DNA of 64,000 nucleotides from Bacteroidota bacterium (GCA_030706405.1 JAUZOO010000002.1:449167-513166); one strand, 5' to 3'. Shown: positions 34,512-43,970, counted from the stretch's first letter. The notes: a model not told the origin generated them from the letters alone. Translations and numbers: made by a program.

Positions 34512-35493
34512 ACGAATAGATTAAACCAAACGAAAAATATGTCACCCAAGCGGATGAAATGTAACGAGGCTCGTTAATTGGTTTCCCGGCCGAAACTCCG
34601 AGGTTAAGAGTAAGATCTTTAATAGAATAAGAAACCGGAAGCGATAGCGTAAAAGAAGATAATGTAAATTGAGGATTTTTCTTAAACAAATCTGCCAAAT
34701 TTTGGTCTGAACTTAATTTTCTAACTCGTTTGTATAACACCGCATTATCTTTCATACGTTGCACAACAGGCAATTTCGAATTAGAATTATAAAATTCAAT
34801 AAGCTGGCCAGCCGTTACATTAGGATGATTCTCCGCAAAATTAGACAAAAACCGGTAAGCCCTTGCCCCATAAAAATTATAATAGTTCCAATTCCCAAAA
34901 TTTAAAGCTCCTGTAGGCTGAATGGTAAGTGTATTACCTTTGGAAAATACATTGTTAAATGAAATAGCCGCATTAGTTGTGACACTCGTGTAAAAATCCT
35001 TTATCTTTCCCCAGCTATATCCACCATTTACTCCAATAGACCACCATTTAATCGTTGCATTTACATCGAGCAAAAGGCTATTGTCAACTCCCGATTTAAA
35101 AGAATTTGAGCTTTTACTATAAAAATAATGTACAAATGAAGGAGTTACCGTAAAATATTTTAAAAAATTAAGCTGATAACCAATACCTAAATCATATTCG
35201 GAAGTACTGTGGCTACTGGTTGAATCAGAATTACCAATAAGCAATGTAGCAGCAGACAAGAACAACCCCTTCTTGCCATAATAAGAAAGGTTGACAGAAT
35301 AAGAAGGCTCAACCACCAAGCTGTTAATTGTCCCAAAAGAAATGGTGTTCGTATAATAGCTTGTCCCTAACGAAAGCATTGACCGGGCTTCGACGGCAGT
35401 CGTATCCGATGCGTTATCTTCAGCCTTTACAGCAGAAGAAATGAATAATAATGTCATCCAAAAGAAGAAACCCAGAAGATATTTTGACTGCAT
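34501..35493 (-). CDS. Outer-membrane beta-barrel protein, function unknown
   Basis: This 330-residue protein has a signal peptide (LLFISSAVKA) and a chain of alternating amphipathic strands rich in Tyr, Ser and Phe. It ends in SFGLIYSFNF, with the terminal aromatic residue needed for outer-membrane insertion. A small helical insert lies near the middle (FAENHPNVTAGQLIEFYNSN). No named family is evident. Its stop codon region overlaps the end of the TPR gene on the other strand by 11 bases. Confidence 0.75.
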   Translation of the reverse strand: MQSKYLLGFFFWMTLLFISSAVKAEDNASDTTAVEARSMLSLGTSYYTNTISFGTINSLVVEPSYSVNLSYYGKKGLFLSAATLLIGNSDSTSSHSTSEYDLGIGYQLNFLKYFTVTPSFVHYFYSKSSNSFKSGVDNSLLLDVNATIKWWSIGVNGGYSWGKIKDFYTSVTTNAAISFNNVFSKGNTLTIQPTGALNFGNWNYYNFYGARAYRFLSNFAENHPNVTAGQLIEFYNSNSKLPVVQRMKDNAVLYKRVRKLSSDQNLADLFKKNPQFTLSSFTLSLPVSYSIKDLTLNLGVSAGKPINEPRYISSAWVTYFSFGLIYSFNF

Positions 35494-35570
35494 AAAGGTC
35501 AGAGTTTGGTGGCAAAATTAGCATTAGCTATTGACTTTACAACCCCTTCCGATAAATTCCCTAAAAGCAA

Positions 35571-35607
35571 AAAAGGGGAAAGTGCCTTACAGCATCTTTC
35601 CCCTTTT
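35571..35607 (-). terminator. Terminator behind the OmpA-family gene
   Basis: AAAAGGGGAAAG (35571-35582) pairs perfectly with CTTTCCCCTTTT (35596-35607) around a 13-base loop. On the minus strand the stem is followed by a T-rich tail. It lies 22 bases after the OmpA-family stop codon. Confidence 0.85.
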
Positions 35608-35628
35608 ATCAGGTGTTATAAACCTTAA

Positions 35629-36321
35629 TTATTTCAATGTGCCATTTTCAGCTTGCTGAATCATGGTTTTGTTGGCAGTAATATAAACTTCTACACGACG
35701 ATTTTGCGTACGTCCAGCAGCAGTACTGTTATCAGCAACCGGTTGGCTAGATGACATACCTTTGGTTGTTAAACGGCTAGATGCAACACCATTGTTCGTA
35801 ATGAAATTGGCAACAGCCTGAGCGCGATCTTCCGAAAGTTTTTGATTTACAGCATCACTACCGGTATTATCAGTATGTCCATAAATGGTCACGTCTGTTT
35901 CCGGAGTATTTTTTAACGAAGTTGCAAAATTGGTTAATGCAGTTTTAGAAGCCTGGCTAAGAGCCGATTTTCCAGTAGCAAAAAGGATACCGCTGTCAAA
36001 AGTTACGCGGATAGCCTGAAGGTTGTTGGCGTCTGTAACAGTTTCAACTTTAGCTCCCTGAACTTTTTCGAGTTCAGCTTTTTGTTTGTCCATTTTTTTA
36101 CCGATAAGAGCACCAGCACCAGCACCAACGGCTCCTCCGATAGCTGCACCGATTAGAGCTCCTTTACCTTTTCCGGCCAATGCACCAATACCAGCACCAA
36201 GGGCTGCACCACCGCCACCGCCAATAAGCGCACCTTTACCAGTGTTAGACATTGAAGAACAGCTACTAAAAATAATAGCAATAGCGAGAAATTGAGCAAT
36301 AATTACATTTTTCTTTTTCAT
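35629..36321 (-). CDS. OmpA-family lipoprotein with glycine-zipper region
   Basis: This 230-residue protein has a lipobox (IIFSSCSS), a Gly/Ala-rich zipper (about residues 29-75, with repeated KGALIGAAIGGA-type units) that may insert in or span a membrane, and a C-terminal OmpA domain with ATGKSALSQAS, YGHTDNTGSDAVNQKLSEDRA and the peptidoglycan-binding NRRVEVYI end. The layout is that of YiaD. It anchors the envelope to peptidoglycan. A TATATTTG promoter box lies about 70 bases upstream. Confidence 0.92.
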   Translation of the reverse strand: MKKKNVIIAQFLAIAIIFSSCSSMSNTGKGALIGGGGGAALGAGIGALAGKGKGALIGAAIGGAVGAGAGALIGKKMDKQKAELEKVQGAKVETVTDANNLQAIRVTFDSGILFATGKSALSQASKTALTNFATSLKNTPETDVTIYGHTDNTGSDAVNQKLSEDRAQAVANFITNNGVASSRLTTKGMSSSQPVADNSTAAGRTQNRRVEVYITANKTMIQQAENGTLK

Positions 36322-36387
36322 GCGAATAAAATTTAATTAAATAATTGTGATAACATATGCTCCTCTTGGCGGAGCTCGTTTGTATCA

Positions 36388-36395
36388 CAAATATA
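36388..36395 (-). promoter_or_regulatory. Candidate -7 box for the OmpA-family gene
   Basis: The minus strand reads TATATTTG. The mRNA leader of about 60 bases would contain a small GCTCC/GGAGC hairpin (36359-36375), which could affect stability or translation. Confidence 0.45.
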
Positions 36396-36637
36396 ACATT
36401 TAATGCCTAATAGGACGAAAAACGAATTTATTTTTTATTAACAATCAACAAAATATCCATATTATAGTATTATTAAACAATGTGTTATGCCTTACAAAAA
36501 GTAAATTTTAAAAACTGGATTTTGTTTATTAAACAAGATATAGTTGCAGTGTTTGATAACAATACCTGATCTTTTTAATAAAAATCAAAAAAGACAACAG
36601 AAACTGATACCAGCAAACATTGTACCTGTTTTTCTGT
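36396..36637. other. AT-rich spacer between the OmpA-family gene and the B12 locus
   Basis: No gene or RNA was recognised. The left edge belongs to the OmpA-family promoter and the right edge to the promoter of the cobalamin riboswitch transcript. Confidence 0.4.
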
Positions 36638-36645
36638 TATCTTTG
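36638..36645 (+). promoter_or_regulatory. Candidate -7 box of the B12 operon
   Basis: TATCTTTG matches TAnnTTTG and would place the transcription start near 36652, exactly where the conserved riboswitch sequence begins. No good -33 element was found. Confidence 0.5.
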
Positions 36646-36649
36646 TAGC

Positions 36650-36822
36650 CTCAATGGTGAGCGAGTTTCGTTCCGAAGCTAGCCAATAGGGAATCAGGTG
36701 AGAATCCTGTACAGTACCCGCTGCTGTAAGCTCCGTTAACTTTTAGCACCACAAGCCACTGATCGTCATAAAACGATTGGGAAGGCAGCTAAAAGGGAGT
36801 AAGTCAGAAGACCTGCCATTGC
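36650..36822 (+). promoter_or_regulatory. Cobalamin (AdoCbl-type) riboswitch
   Basis: The leader contains the conserved parts of cobalamin riboswitches in order: a P3-P6 core with GAATCAGGTGAGAATCCTG, GTACCCGCTGCTGTAAG, then AGCCACTG, GATTGGGAAGGC, and the B12 box AGTAAGTCAGAAGACCTGCC at 36798-36817. It precedes btuB by 130 bases. Cobalamin binding should lower expression of the whole salvage operon, most likely by hiding the btuB start region. No obvious terminator hairpin is seen between the B12 box and the start codon. Confidence 0.96.
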
Positions 36823-36952
36823 ATTGATTCAATTTGTAGCTTTCGGGATTAAAAGCGTAGAATTCAGATTAATATCTTAATTCTTCATTTTTGTATTTTC
36901 ACTTATTCCGCCTGTTACAAATAATTTTTGCATAAAACATAAATTGTTTGTA

Positions 36953-38869
36953 ATGAATCGTTTTGTATTACTGGTTGTGTTAATATTTTCGCCTTTATTG
37001 CTTGTAATATCGACGTGCGAAAAAGTTGTAGCTCAATCCATTACAGATACAGTCTTTCAAATGTCGGAAGTGGTGGTGACAGCTTCCCGAAATCAACATT
37101 TTGGAAACAATTTTAAGACAGAAGTCTTTACCCGGGATGAATTAGGTGCTTACGCAGGAGAGTCCCTTTCTCGATTCTTAACAAGTAATACTGCGCTTAA
37201 TGTTAAAGCTTATGGTGTTGGAGGAGCCTTAGCCAATATTACCTTACGGGGAACGGCTACCAGCCATGTGCAGGTAAACTGGAACGGTTTTCCTATCAAT
37301 TCTGCCACTTTAGGATCGTGTGATATTTCTATGATACCGGCTGGCGGATTTAACCAGATATCGGTGGTATATGGTGCCTCCGGAGCGGTTTACGGAAGTG
37401 GCACCTTTGGCGGAGCTATCAATCTCGACAGCTACGTGAAGCCAGAAAAAACCTTTAGCGGCTCAGTACAATTAGGCTATCAATCGCTCAAGGCCACTGA
37501 CGGAAGTGCCACCCTTCATATCGGAAATAATAAAGTTGCCTGGCAGATAAGTGCATGGGGAGCAAAATCGGACAATGAATTTACTTACTATGATTATATA
37601 AATCTCAATTACCATACCCAAACTGATGGAGCTTGGAATGATGCTGGTGTAATTCAAAATATTGTGATGAAACTCACCCCGGCATCAACTCTCGAAGTGG
37701 GATTGTGGTATCAGGTAAAAAAGTACAACATTCCATCGCACGTTGGTTCTACATCTTACGAAACTCAAAAAGATTCTACCTTGAAACTGTTTGTTGCTTA
37801 TAAAACGCATGGTAATCGCTGGGGATTGCAAATAAAATCAGCAATTTTTGACGATTATCAGCATTACTGGCAAAAAGCCTCAGCACAGTCATCTGTTAAT
37901 AGTATTGATTCTCATATTTCGGCAACCCAATGGTATAGTGATGCTAATTTCAGATATTATATACAACCTTATTTGTCCATCGATGCCGGAGTCACAGGTT
38001 CCTATATTTCTGCAGATGTGTCGGCCTATGGCGATATTAAAAAGGAAAAAGGCTTAGCTACGTTTATCGGTTTAAAATACGATAAACGCCGCTGGTCATG
38101 GCAAACTGCTTTAAGAAAGGAATGGAACTCCGATTTTTATTCTAATATATTGGCTTCTTTTGGCGCATCTTGGCAGCTAATACCTGATAACTGGATTTTA
38201 CGCGCAAACGCATCACAAAAATTCCGTAAGCCAACCTTTAACGATTTATATTGGGTTCCAGGCGGCAATCCAAATTTAAAACCCGAAACAGGTTATTCTG
38301 CCGAAATCGGTTCACAGTCAACGATATGGAAGAATACTCATGCCAAATTATCCACAGACCTTAGTTTATACTGGTCACAAGTCAGGGATATGATTGTTTG
38401 GCGCCCTGCCGGAGCTTATTGGGAAGCAATGAATTATCAACGAGTGCATTCTACTGGAATGGAAGCAAAACTTTTATTCGATATTCAACGGTTGCACCGA
38501 AAATATCACTCATCCCTGATGGTGACGCTTAATCGTTCAATCGCTCAGTCCAATGCCGATACTCAGGAAAAGGTAATGATTTATTCTCCCAAGATAATTA
38601 CCGCTTGGGAGACTAAAATTTCAGCAGGAATCATGGATTTTACAGTATGGCATCATTTTACAGCCGACCGTTTTTATGAAGACAATGCACTGTTGAAACC
38701 CTATCAGACAATTGACGTTCAGGTAGGAGCTAAAATCCCTGTTACCAAAGAGACTAAACTGGGAATACACGCCACCGTTTATAACCTGACCAATACCCGT
38801 TATGAGCTTATCCGGCTGTATCCCATGCCGGGCCGCTACTGGTCGATAAAGATGAGTTACACATTTTAG
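36953..38869 (+). CDS. btuB: TonB-dependent cobalamin receptor
   Basis: This 638-residue outer-membrane receptor moves corrinoids into the periplasm with TonB energy. After a signal peptide (ending KVVAQS) come the TonB-box-like VVVTASRN, a plug domain (NITLRGTATSHVQVNWNG to GSGTFGGAINL, given by its ends) and a 22-strand barrel that ends in WSIKMSYTF. The riboswitch in front and the cob genes behind identify the substrate. ATG 36953 is chosen over TTG 36944. In gut Bacteroides such BtuB proteins pair with a surface lipoprotein encoded next door, as here. Confidence 0.94.
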   Translation: MNRFVLLVVLIFSPLLLVISTCEKVVAQSITDTVFQMSEVVVTASRNQHFGNNFKTEVFTRDELGAYAGESLSRFLTSNTALNVKAYGVGGALANITLRGTATSHVQVNWNGFPINSATLGSCDISMIPAGGFNQISVVYGASGAVYGSGTFGGAINLDSYVKPEKTFSGSVQLGYQSLKATDGSATLHIGNNKVAWQISAWGAKSDNEFTYYDYINLNYHTQTDGAWNDAGVIQNIVMKLTPASTLEVGLWYQVKKYNIPSHVGSTSYETQKDSTLKLFVAYKTHGNRWGLQIKSAIFDDYQHYWQKASAQSSVNSIDSHISATQWYSDANFRYYIQPYLSIDAGVTGSYISADVSAYGDIKKEKGLATFIGLKYDKRRWSWQTALRKEWNSDFYSNILASFGASWQLIPDNWILRANASQKFRKPTFNDLYWVPGGNPNLKPETGYSAEIGSQSTIWKNTHAKLSTDLSLYWSQVRDMIVWRPAGAYWEAMNYQRVHSTGMEAKLLFDIQRLHRKYHSSLMVTLNRSIAQSNADTQEKVMIYSPKIITAWETKISAGIMDFTVWHHFTADRFYEDNALLKPYQTIDVQVGAKIPVTKETKLGIHATVYNLTNTRYELIRLYPMPGRYWSIKMSYTF

Positions 38870-38903
38870 ATAGTTTATCATTAAATACATTAAACCTTTA
38901 AAT

Positions 38904-39971
38904 ATGAAAATTAACATTTTGAAAAAATGGCTGTTAGCTTTAGGAGGAACAGCATTATTATTTACATCTTGCGAGAAAACAAACGAAGGCCCAAACATTA
39001 CGGCGAATAACTTAAAAGGGATGTTTGTTGTGTGCGAAGGCTCCTTTAACCAAGCCAATGGCGACGTTACTTTTTATAATCCCGATTCAGCTCAATCGAT
39101 AAAAAATCTTTATTACAAAGCGAATGGTGCAGCTTTAGGCGACATTGTACAAGCCTTCGAAATTGTAGACACACTGGGTTTCATTGCTGTTAATAATTCT
39201 CAAAAAGTCACCGTAGTGAACATGAAGACTTTTAAAGTAATAAAAAACATCAGCGGTTTCTCTTATCCCCGCAGTGTAGTTCGTGCGGATAAAAATTCGG
39301 TATATGTATCCAACGGGAATGGCTATTCGAAAAATTATATTTACAAGATTGATCTGACTTCACTAAAAAAGGTTGATTCGCTGGCAGTTGCTACCGGTCC
39401 TGAAAAACTAATTGTTGTGAACACTAAAGTTTATGCAGCAATTGCCGGAGGTTGGAAAAACGATGGCAAGGCTGTTGTAGAAATCGATCCCTCAACCTTT
39501 AAAATTACCAATACATTTACCGTAGCTCCAGTTCCTATTGATATTGTTGCCGATAAAGACAATAATATCTGGGCATATTGCAAAGGTGTGGCTAGCTATG
39601 ATGCCAACTATAATGCGACTTATTCGAATATGGGTATTAGCAAAATCAATGTATCTACAAAAGTGGTTAATACGTTCCCTTTGACCACAATGAGTGCTTC
39701 CGGAACAAACAACATTGCTGTAAGCAACGACGGAAATACAATCTATTACGTCAACGACGGGCTTTTTGCCATGCCTGTAAATGCCACTGCATTACCAACC
39801 ACTAAATTGGTTAACCAGTTATTTTATGGCTTAGATGTGGACCCACAAAGCGGTAACATCATTTGTCTGGATGCAGTCAATTCCAAAGCTATTGGTTATA
39901 ATGTCAATGGTACGGAACAATTTAGTTTTCAAACAGCTACCTATCCTAACTCTGTTGTATTTAGTTATTAA
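38904..39971 (+). CDS. btuG: BtuG-like surface beta-propeller lipoprotein for corrinoid capture
   Basis: This 355-residue protein has a lipobox (LLFTSCEKT, Cys near 23) and a YncE/DUF5074-like beta-propeller with about seven repeats, seen as recurring motifs such as FIAVNNSQKVTVVNMKTFK, VYVSNGNG, VYAAIAGG and IVADKDNNIWAYCKG. In Bacteroides thetaiotaomicron, BtuG is a propeller lipoprotein that caps BtuB and binds vitamin B12 very tightly. The same position directly after btuB under the riboswitch supports this role here. The ligand-binding residues cannot be judged from sequence alone. Confidence 0.85.
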   Translation: MKINILKKWLLALGGTALLFTSCEKTNEGPNITANNLKGMFVVCEGSFNQANGDVTFYNPDSAQSIKNLYYKANGAALGDIVQAFEIVDTLGFIAVNNSQKVTVVNMKTFKVIKNISGFSYPRSVVRADKNSVYVSNGNGYSKNYIYKIDLTSLKKVDSLAVATGPEKLIVVNTKVYAAIAGGWKNDGKAVVEIDPSTFKITNTFTVAPVPIDIVADKDNNIWAYCKGVASYDANYNATYSNMGISKINVSTKVVNTFPLTTMSASGTNNIAVSNDGNTIYYVNDGLFAMPVNATALPTTKLVNQLFYGLDVDPQSGNIICLDAVNSKAIGYNVNGTEQFSFQTATYPNSVVFSY

Positions 39972-40003
39972 TCTTTTTGCTTCTTTTAAAAGAATACTTT
40001 TCA

Positions 40004-40513
40004 ATGGCACACATCATCTACATCTCTGGCGGTGAACGTTCGGGCAAAAGCAATTTTGCTCAGAACTCCGCCTTAAATATCTCCGACAGACCTGTTTACC
40101 TGGCCACCGCCAGAGTGTGGGATGACGACTTCGCTCTACGCATTGAGCGCCACAAAAACGAACGCGACGAACGCTGGGAGAACCTCGAAGAAGAAAAACA
40201 CCTCAGCCGCCATAACCTAACCGGAAAAACCGTGGTGCTCGACTGCGTTACCCTTTGGCTTACCAACATCTTTTCCGACAATCAGTTTGATTTTGAAAAA
40301 AGCCTTTCGGATGCCAAAGAAGAATGGAATAAATTTATTAATCAAAACTTTACCCTTATTGTGGTATCCAACGAAATAGGCATGGGGCTTCACGCCACCT
40401 CCGAAGGAGGACGTAAATTCGTTGAACTGCAAGGACGAATGAACCAATACATTGCCAACCTCGCAAACGAAGCCCACTTTATGGTTTCAGGAATAAGCAT
40501 AAAAATAAAATAA
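40004..40513 (+). CDS. cobU: Adenosylcobinamide kinase / guanylyltransferase
   Basis: CobU phosphorylates adenosylcobinamide and then attaches GMP, preparing it for the nucleotide loop. The 169-residue chain starts AHIIYISGGERSGKS with the P-loop (about 10-16), followed by YLATARVWDDDFALRIERHKNER with the guanylylated His, cited in part, and VVSNEIGMGL. ATG 40004 is preferred over TTG 39977. The gene lies 32 bases after btuG and 24 before cobT in the riboswitch-led operon. Confidence 0.95.
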   Translation: MAHIIYISGGERSGKSNFAQNSALNISDRPVYLATARVWDDDFALRIERHKNERDERWENLEEEKHLSRHNLTGKTVVLDCVTLWLTNIFSDNQFDFEKSLSDAKEEWNKFINQNFTLIVVSNEIGMGLHATSEGGRKFVELQGRMNQYIANLANEAHFMVSGISIKIK

Positions 40514-40537
40514 CTTAACACCCTAATAATTAATGCC

Positions 40538-41545
40538 ATGAATTCACTAACAGCACAATTAAAACACAAAATCGATAACAAAACCAAACCTTTAGGCGCT
40601 TTGGGTACACTTGAAGATATTGCCCTGAAAGTTGGCACTATCCAAAATACGCTTTCGCCAGTGCTAAAAAACCCTACCATCATTGTGTTTGCCGGAGACC
40701 ACGGCCTGGTAGACGAAGGCGTTAGTCCCTATCCCAAAGCCGTTACCCAGCAAATGGTATTTAACTTTCTAAATGAAGGTGCGGCCATTAATGTATTTTG
40801 TAAGCTTAATAACATTAAACTTTTAGTTGCTGATGCCGGTATCGATGCCGAGTTTGACGAATCATTACCGCTCATTCATGCCAAAATCGGGAAAGGAACT
40901 AAAAACATACTCAACCAACCGGCCATGTCGTCCGATGAATGTATTAAAGCCATTGCCACCGGCAGCGAAATCGTTTTTCAGCAACACGAAAAAGGCTGCA
41001 ATATTATTGGGTTTGGCGAAATGGGTATCGGTAACACCTCTTCGGCCTCGCTACTGATGAGCAAATTCTGCAATTTACCCATCGAAAAATGTGTTGGCCG
41101 AGGAACCGGCCTTGATGACGAAGGCTTAACCCGCAAAGTTTCAATTCTGAAACAAGCTATCGAAAAACATCCCGATGCCCTCATTCCTACCGAGATTCTT
41201 TCAACTTTCGGAGGATTCGAAATTGTCATGATGACCGGAGCCATGCTCAAAGCTGCCGAACTTGGAATGGTGCTTATGATCGATGGTTTTATTGCTACCT
41301 CAGCCGTACTTTCCGCTTATCATTTTAATAAACATATCCTTAATAATTGCATATTTTGTCACCAATCCGACGAGCAAGGTCATAAACTGATGCTCGACTA
41401 CCTTAACGTAAAACCTTTGATAAACCTCAACCTGCGCCTTGGTGAAGGAACCGGAGCAGCCGTGGCTTATCCAATTATTAAAGCTGCAGTATCATTTTTA
41501 AACGAAATGGCCAGCTTTGAAAGTGCCGGAGTGTCAAAAGCTTAA
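40538..41545 (+). CDS. cobT: Nicotinate-nucleotide:dimethylbenzimidazole phosphoribosyltransferase
   Basis: CobT makes alpha-ribazole phosphate, the lower-ligand precursor of cobalamin. This 335-residue protein shows TKPLGALGTLEDIALKVG, FAGDHGLVDEGVSPYP, the substrate loop GEMGIGNTSSAS, GRGTGLDDEGL and the catalytic Glu in the C-terminal NLRLGEGTGAA. Length and motifs are standard. It is the fourth gene of the B12 operon. The window shows no gene for making dimethylbenzimidazole itself. Confidence 0.96.
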   Translation: MNSLTAQLKHKIDNKTKPLGALGTLEDIALKVGTIQNTLSPVLKNPTIIVFAGDHGLVDEGVSPYPKAVTQQMVFNFLNEGAAINVFCKLNNIKLLVADAGIDAEFDESLPLIHAKIGKGTKNILNQPAMSSDECIKAIATGSEIVFQQHEKGCNIIGFGEMGIGNTSSASLLMSKFCNLPIEKCVGRGTGLDDEGLTRKVSILKQAIEKHPDALIPTEILSTFGGFEIVMMTGAMLKAAELGMVLMIDGFIATSAVLSAYHFNKHILNNCIFCHQSDEQGHKLMLDYLNVKPLINLNLRLGEGTGAAVAYPIIKAAVSFLNEMASFESAGVSKA

Positions 41546-41602
41546 TTAATAGATAGATTATCGTCTATGATTTATTGACTCCAAACCTTAAATCTCAAAT
41601 CA

Positions 41603-42376
41603 GTGAAACTTAAACACGAAATTCAAATATTCTTTGCAGCCCTGACATTTTTTACCAGACTCCCTTCCCCGTTATCATCCGACCAATATGGCGAAGATCT
41701 ATTAAACAGGGCTGCAAGATATTTTCCGCTCGTTGGCTGGATCGTTGGCGGTATATGCGCCCTAACGCTCTGGCTTTCGGGATTGGTACTTCCAGCTTCA
41801 ATCAGCATTCTGCTCTCTATTATTGCCGGGATTATTACTACCGGGGCTTTTCACGAAGATGGTTTTGCTGATGTCTGCGACGGTTTCGGCGGAGGCTGGA
41901 CCAAAGATCGTATCCTCGACATTATGAAAGATAGTCGTGTGGGTGCGTATGGTGTAATTGGAATAATTTTTATGTTATTAGGTAAATATTTATCATTAAG
42001 CGAACTGCCTTTTCGTACTCTACCTTTTGTGATTATCGCCGGACATAGTATCAGCCGTTTTGCATCAAGCCATTGTATATACACGCACGAATATGTAGGA
42101 AACCAGGGAACCAGCAAAGCCAAACCTCTATGTTCCAACTCTTCATCTATAGATACGCTGCTTGGAGCTATTTGGGGTATTATTCCCTTATTTTTTCTTG
42201 GAAGCTACTGGTTCCTGCTTGCGATCCTCCCAGTTATGATTGCAAAATGGTGGATGGCGCGTTATTTCACCAAGTGGATTGACGGTTATACGGGCGATTG
42301 TTTGGGAGCAATTCAACAGGTTACGGAAGTGATATTTTACATTTCTGTTTTAATAATTAATCACAACTTGACGTGA
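41603..42376 (+). CDS. cobS: Adenosylcobinamide-GDP ribazoletransferase
   Basis: CobS joins adenosylcobinamide-GDP to alpha-ribazole or its phosphate at the inner membrane, the last synthetic step. This 257-residue protein has several membrane segments and the family motifs FFTRLP, FHEDGFADVCDGFGGG with metal-binding acidic residues, and DSRVGAYGVIG. It starts with GTG 41603, and no ATG is better placed. It lies 57 bases after cobT. Confidence 0.95.
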   Translation: MKLKHEIQIFFAALTFFTRLPSPLSSDQYGEDLLNRAARYFPLVGWIVGGICALTLWLSGLVLPASISILLSIIAGIITTGAFHEDGFADVCDGFGGGWTKDRILDIMKDSRVGAYGVIGIIFMLLGKYLSLSELPFRTLPFVIIAGHSISRFASSHCIYTHEYVGNQGTSKAKPLCSNSSSIDTLLGAIWGIIPLFFLGSYWFLLAILPVMIAKWWMARYFTKWIDGYTGDCLGAIQQVTEVIFYISVLIINHNLT

Positions 42377-42426
42377 ACATTTTCAGTTATAAATAGTTTG
42401 ACAATTAAATAATTGACTCATTAATA

Positions 42427-42969
42427 ATGGACATTTACCTCGTTCGACATACGCAGACAACCGCTCCTCCGGGCATTTGCTATGGATTTTCGGATGTTCC
42501 GCCGGCAAGTGATTCGGAGATGGACGTGGTAGCCCAAAAGTTGAAGCACCTCTCCTCCCCTGTGGTTTATTCGAGCCCGTTGCAACGGTGCAGGCTGCTG
42601 GCCGAACGCATTTCGTCCGATATCTATTTTGACAATAGGTTGAAAGAATTAAATTTTGGACAGTGGGAAATGCAATCGTGGAACGACCTTCGAGGGCCGG
42701 CAGTTGATCGCTGGATGAACGATTTTGTAAATGTACCCGTACCCGGAGGCGAATCGTACGAAGCTATGTCTCAACGGGTGATAGCTTTTTTAAACGATCT
42801 TTTATTTGAAAAATATCAAAAACCAGTAGTTATTGTGACACATGGTGGGGTTATCCGGATAATTCTTGCGCGGATACGAAAAATTGCTTTGAACAAAAGC
42901 TTCGAAATCAGCATTCCGTATGGAGCAATATTCAATGTAGCCTTAACGCCTACTGACCTGATAGAATAA
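42427..42969 (+). CDS. cobC: Alpha-ribazole phosphatase, histidine phosphatase family
   Basis: This 180-residue enzyme starts MDIYLVRHTQT with the phosphorylated His of the RHT/RHG motif (about residue 8). It also has SSPLQRCRLLAERI, LNFGQWE and the second catalytic His in VIVTHGGVIR. In this operon it most likely removes the phosphate from alpha-ribazole phosphate or adenosylcobalamin phosphate. It is the last gene of the riboswitch operon, and its final 20 bases overlap the end of the convergent S41 peptidase gene. Confidence 0.9.
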   Translation: MDIYLVRHTQTTAPPGICYGFSDVPPASDSEMDVVAQKLKHLSSPVVYSSPLQRCRLLAERISSDIYFDNRLKELNFGQWEMQSWNDLRGPAVDRWMNDFVNVPVPGGESYEAMSQRVIAFLNDLLFEKYQKPVVIVTHGGVIRIILARIRKIALNKSFEISIPYGAIFNVALTPTDLIE

Positions 42970-43963
42970 TTGTTACCGCCTTCTCGATAATGGTGTCCAC
43001 GCCTTTGATCAAATCCGAATTCTTTAGATTAACGGTGACATCGGGAGGGATGCCATCTTCAAAATTTTCACCTTTAACCGAAAGCGTCTTACTGGCTGAG
43101 AACCGAAAACACCATCCGTTAGGAAGTTCTGCACCTGACGGTATGCCAAGTCCTCCGCCGGTTGTATCGCCAACCACAGTTACATGTGGAAAATTACGCA
43201 TGGCCAGCACGAAAAAAGACGTAGCACTAAAACTTCCCCGGTTAGTTAAAATACAGACTTTTTTTGTAAAAGTTACTCCGTCGGGCGACATATAAATTGC
43301 CTCCGGACTTTTAAAATCTTCGTGCCCCGGGCCGTTTTTAAGGTACGAGGTATAAACGTGCCGGCGCTGGTCAGCAAAACGGCTGCAAAGCGTAAAAGCA
43401 CTGGATATATATCCACCGCCATTATCGCGTAAATCTATAATGATTCCTTTTAAATCTTTAAAACGGGTTGTAACATAATCGATGTCCGAAGTTGAAAATG
43501 TATTCATAAAACTCGAATAGCGAATATAGCCTATTTGATTTCCTGCAATAAACTGATGATAAAATGGCCCGGTGGTGCAATAATCCTTTTTGAGATAACA
43601 GTTGGTAATCACTTTAGCATTATAATTATGCGCACTACAAGTAAAGACTTTATCGTAGTGCGAAACGTCAAATGGAGTAGTAAGGTTAACATGCCCGTCG
43701 CGTAACTCGGCAAGCATACCGGAAAATACCCTGAACATGGCAGTATCGCTCATGGAATCGTTTATCTGGCAAGAGTATTTGGTATATACCTTATTCCAAT
43801 CGATCTGTTTGTAATTGAAAAAAGAATATTTCTGATCCAATGTTTTCCATAATTCCTGAAAATTATCCCTTGGAGTACTTTTCATATCATCACCAAGAAA
43901 CGCCTTCTGACACGAGACTCCCCCTAAGATTACTGCTGCCAGCACCCACAAACGAAACTTCAT
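42950..43963 (-). CDS. S41-family peptidase, lipoprotein
   Basis: This 337-residue envelope lipoprotein (lipobox LGGVSCQK) has an N-terminal helical region, a short strand domain and the S41 catalytic core: IIIDLRDNGGGY (about 174-185), then NRGSFSATSFF with the likely nucleophile Ser near 246, and VVGDTTGGGLG. The position that is a catalytic Lys in CtpA-type enzymes (GKG) is Gly here, as in the tricorn-like branch of the family. No PDZ domain is seen. It shares an operon with the upstream barrel protein, 7 bases apart. Confidence 0.88.
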   Translation of the reverse strand: MKFRLWVLAAVILGGVSCQKAFLGDDMKSTPRDNFQELWKTLDQKYSFFNYKQIDWNKVYTKYSCQINDSMSDTAMFRVFSGMLAELRDGHVNLTTPFDVSHYDKVFTCSAHNYNAKVITNCYLKKDYCTTGPFYHQFIAGNQIGYIRYSSFMNTFSTSDIDYVTTRFKDLKGIIIDLRDNGGGYISSAFTLCSRFADQRRHVYTSYLKNGPGHEDFKSPEAIYMSPDGVTFTKKVCILTNRGSFSATSFFVLAMRNFPHVTVVGDTTGGGLGIPSGAELPNGWCFRFSASKTLSVKGENFEDGIPPDVTVNLKNSDLIKGVDTIIEKAVTIILSGQ

Positions 43964-43970
43964 AAAGCGC

